Assembly: GCA_027083715.1 (NCBI GenBank)
Contig: JALWNR010000160.1
Span: 1 to 6,697 of the forward strand
From: Bacteroidales bacterium
GTDB taxonomy: Bacteria > Bacteroidota > Bacteroidia > Bacteroidales > NBLH01
Length of the DNA stretch: 6,697 nucleotides
Reading direction: 5' to 3'
Position numbers and translations under genes: made by a program. The notes below the pieces were generated by a model. It worked only from the letters and a program-made list of their open reading frames with translations, was not told where the DNA came from and did no database searches. Positions 6,388-6,697 of the stretch are shown in pieces. Numbering within the stretch: position 1 is the stretch's first letter; each line of letters begins with the position of its first letter.

Positions 6388-6438
6388 TGAAAGATTAAAT
6401 TAATTATCCTAATTTTGGCAAGGCGGATCAGGGAAATG

Positions 6439-6464
6439 GCTTTTAAGCAATTTTTGATAAAAGC
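6439..6464. repeat. 7-bp inverted repeat GCTTTTA/TAAAAGC
   Basis: The arms at 6439-6445 and 6458-6464 are perfectly complementary and separated by 12 nt. It sits in the divergent intergenic region (6289-6645) between the kelch operon and the plus-strand gene at the window edge. It could be a regulator site, but AT-rich inverted repeats of this length arise by chance. Confidence 0.25.
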
Positions 6465-6497
6465 TTGTATAAATTTATGTTTTTCCAATATACTTTG
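6465..6497 (+). promoter_or_regulatory. weak candidate promoter for the right-edge gene
   Basis: On the plus strand a TTG at 6465-6467 is followed 21 nt later by TATACTTTG (6489-6497). This resembles the Bacteroidota TTG-N19-21-TAnnTTTG promoter but with three instead of two bases between TA and TTTG. If used, the leader would be about 140 nt and would include the hairpin at 6612-6633. Confidence 0.25.
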
Positions 6498-6611
6498 CAT
6501 ATAGCTATTAAATAACAACGGGTTTTAACCTGAATTTCGAGACATTTTTTTTAAAGTAAAACCAAATAGCTAACTTTAGCGGATAGCAGAAGCATAAGCC
6601 TGTTAATACAA

Positions 6612-6633
6612 TACAGCAAGAAAACTTGCTGTA
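6612..6633. promoter_or_regulatory. perfect 9-bp hairpin just upstream of the right-edge gene
   Basis: TACAGCAAG (6612-6620) and CTTGCTGTA (6625-6633) form a perfect inverted repeat around the loop AAAA. It ends 12 nt before the ATG at 6646. No T-run follows on the plus strand. The position suits a palindromic operator or an RNA hairpin in the leader that affects ribosome access, but which of these, if either, cannot be told here. Confidence 0.5.
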
Positions 6634-6645
6634 ATAATCTGGAAT

Positions 6646-6697
6646 ATGATTGTGAAAAAACAAGAATACAATCCTATAGATAATGATAAATATTTGT
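6646..6697 (+). CDS. start of a plus-strand gene, cut by the window edge
   Basis: The frame beginning ATG ATT GTG AAA AAA at 6646 stays open for the remaining 17 codons and reads MIVKKQEYNPIDNDKYL. A GTG at 6652 in the same frame is an alternative start. The peptide is too short to recognise a family. It is transcribed divergently from the kelch operon. The hairpin at 6612-6633 lies directly ahead of it, and no clear Shine-Dalgarno sequence is visible. Confidence 0.4.
   Translation, partial: MIVKKQEYNPIDNDKYL

Overview
The window looks like AT-rich Bacteroidota DNA. The evidence is a lysine- and asparagine-rich proteome, a lipoprotein whose mature end reads CKKEEN (compatible with the surface-export signal known in this phylum), a porin-like outer-membrane barrel with a typical MKK...NAQ signal peptide, A-rich translation starts with weak Shine-Dalgarno sequences, a TAnnTTTG-type promoter element, and intergenic repeats of the 'ggctgttggct' and 'acgcagata' kind. 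The genus cannot be told from the sequence.

All complete genes lie on the minus strand, so the transcriptional order runs from high to low coordinates. Right part (about 3.9-6.3 kb): an ordinary envelope pair, a surface lipoprotein with a fibronectin-like domain and kelch repeats (4705-6288), followed 28 nt later by an outer-membrane beta-barrel protein (3903-4676). A TAnnTTTG element at 6380-6387 is the likely promoter. At the far right edge a gene on the plus strand begins at about 6646 and is cut by the window, with a perfect 9-bp hairpin just ahead of its start.

Left part (1-3.85 kb): an accessory block, visibly more AT-rich by eye. It starts with a 657-aa protein of unrecognised family (1845-3818), followed by a small membrane-anchored, cysteine-rich protein resembling DUF3592 (1417-1818). 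Next come a first copy of a structured repeat (1209-1416), a headless 84-codon reading frame (812-1066), a 144-aa gene (374-808) only 3 nt after that frame's stop, a second copy of the repeat (about 164-331), and finally a simple intergenic repeat (1-44).

The most notable reading is that the headless frame is the C-terminal tip of a polymorphic toxin, resembling the end of REase-fold toxin domains, and that the 144-aa gene is its immunity gene. The pair would be an orphan toxin-tip/immunity cassette. It is bracketed by direct repeats that are 91% identical over a 93-nt gapless core and that carry hairpins. One copy of the repeat follows each small gene, so the block may be a cassette array or a scar of cassette exchange. 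The toxin and immunity assignments rest on remembered family resemblance and gene layout, not on a search.
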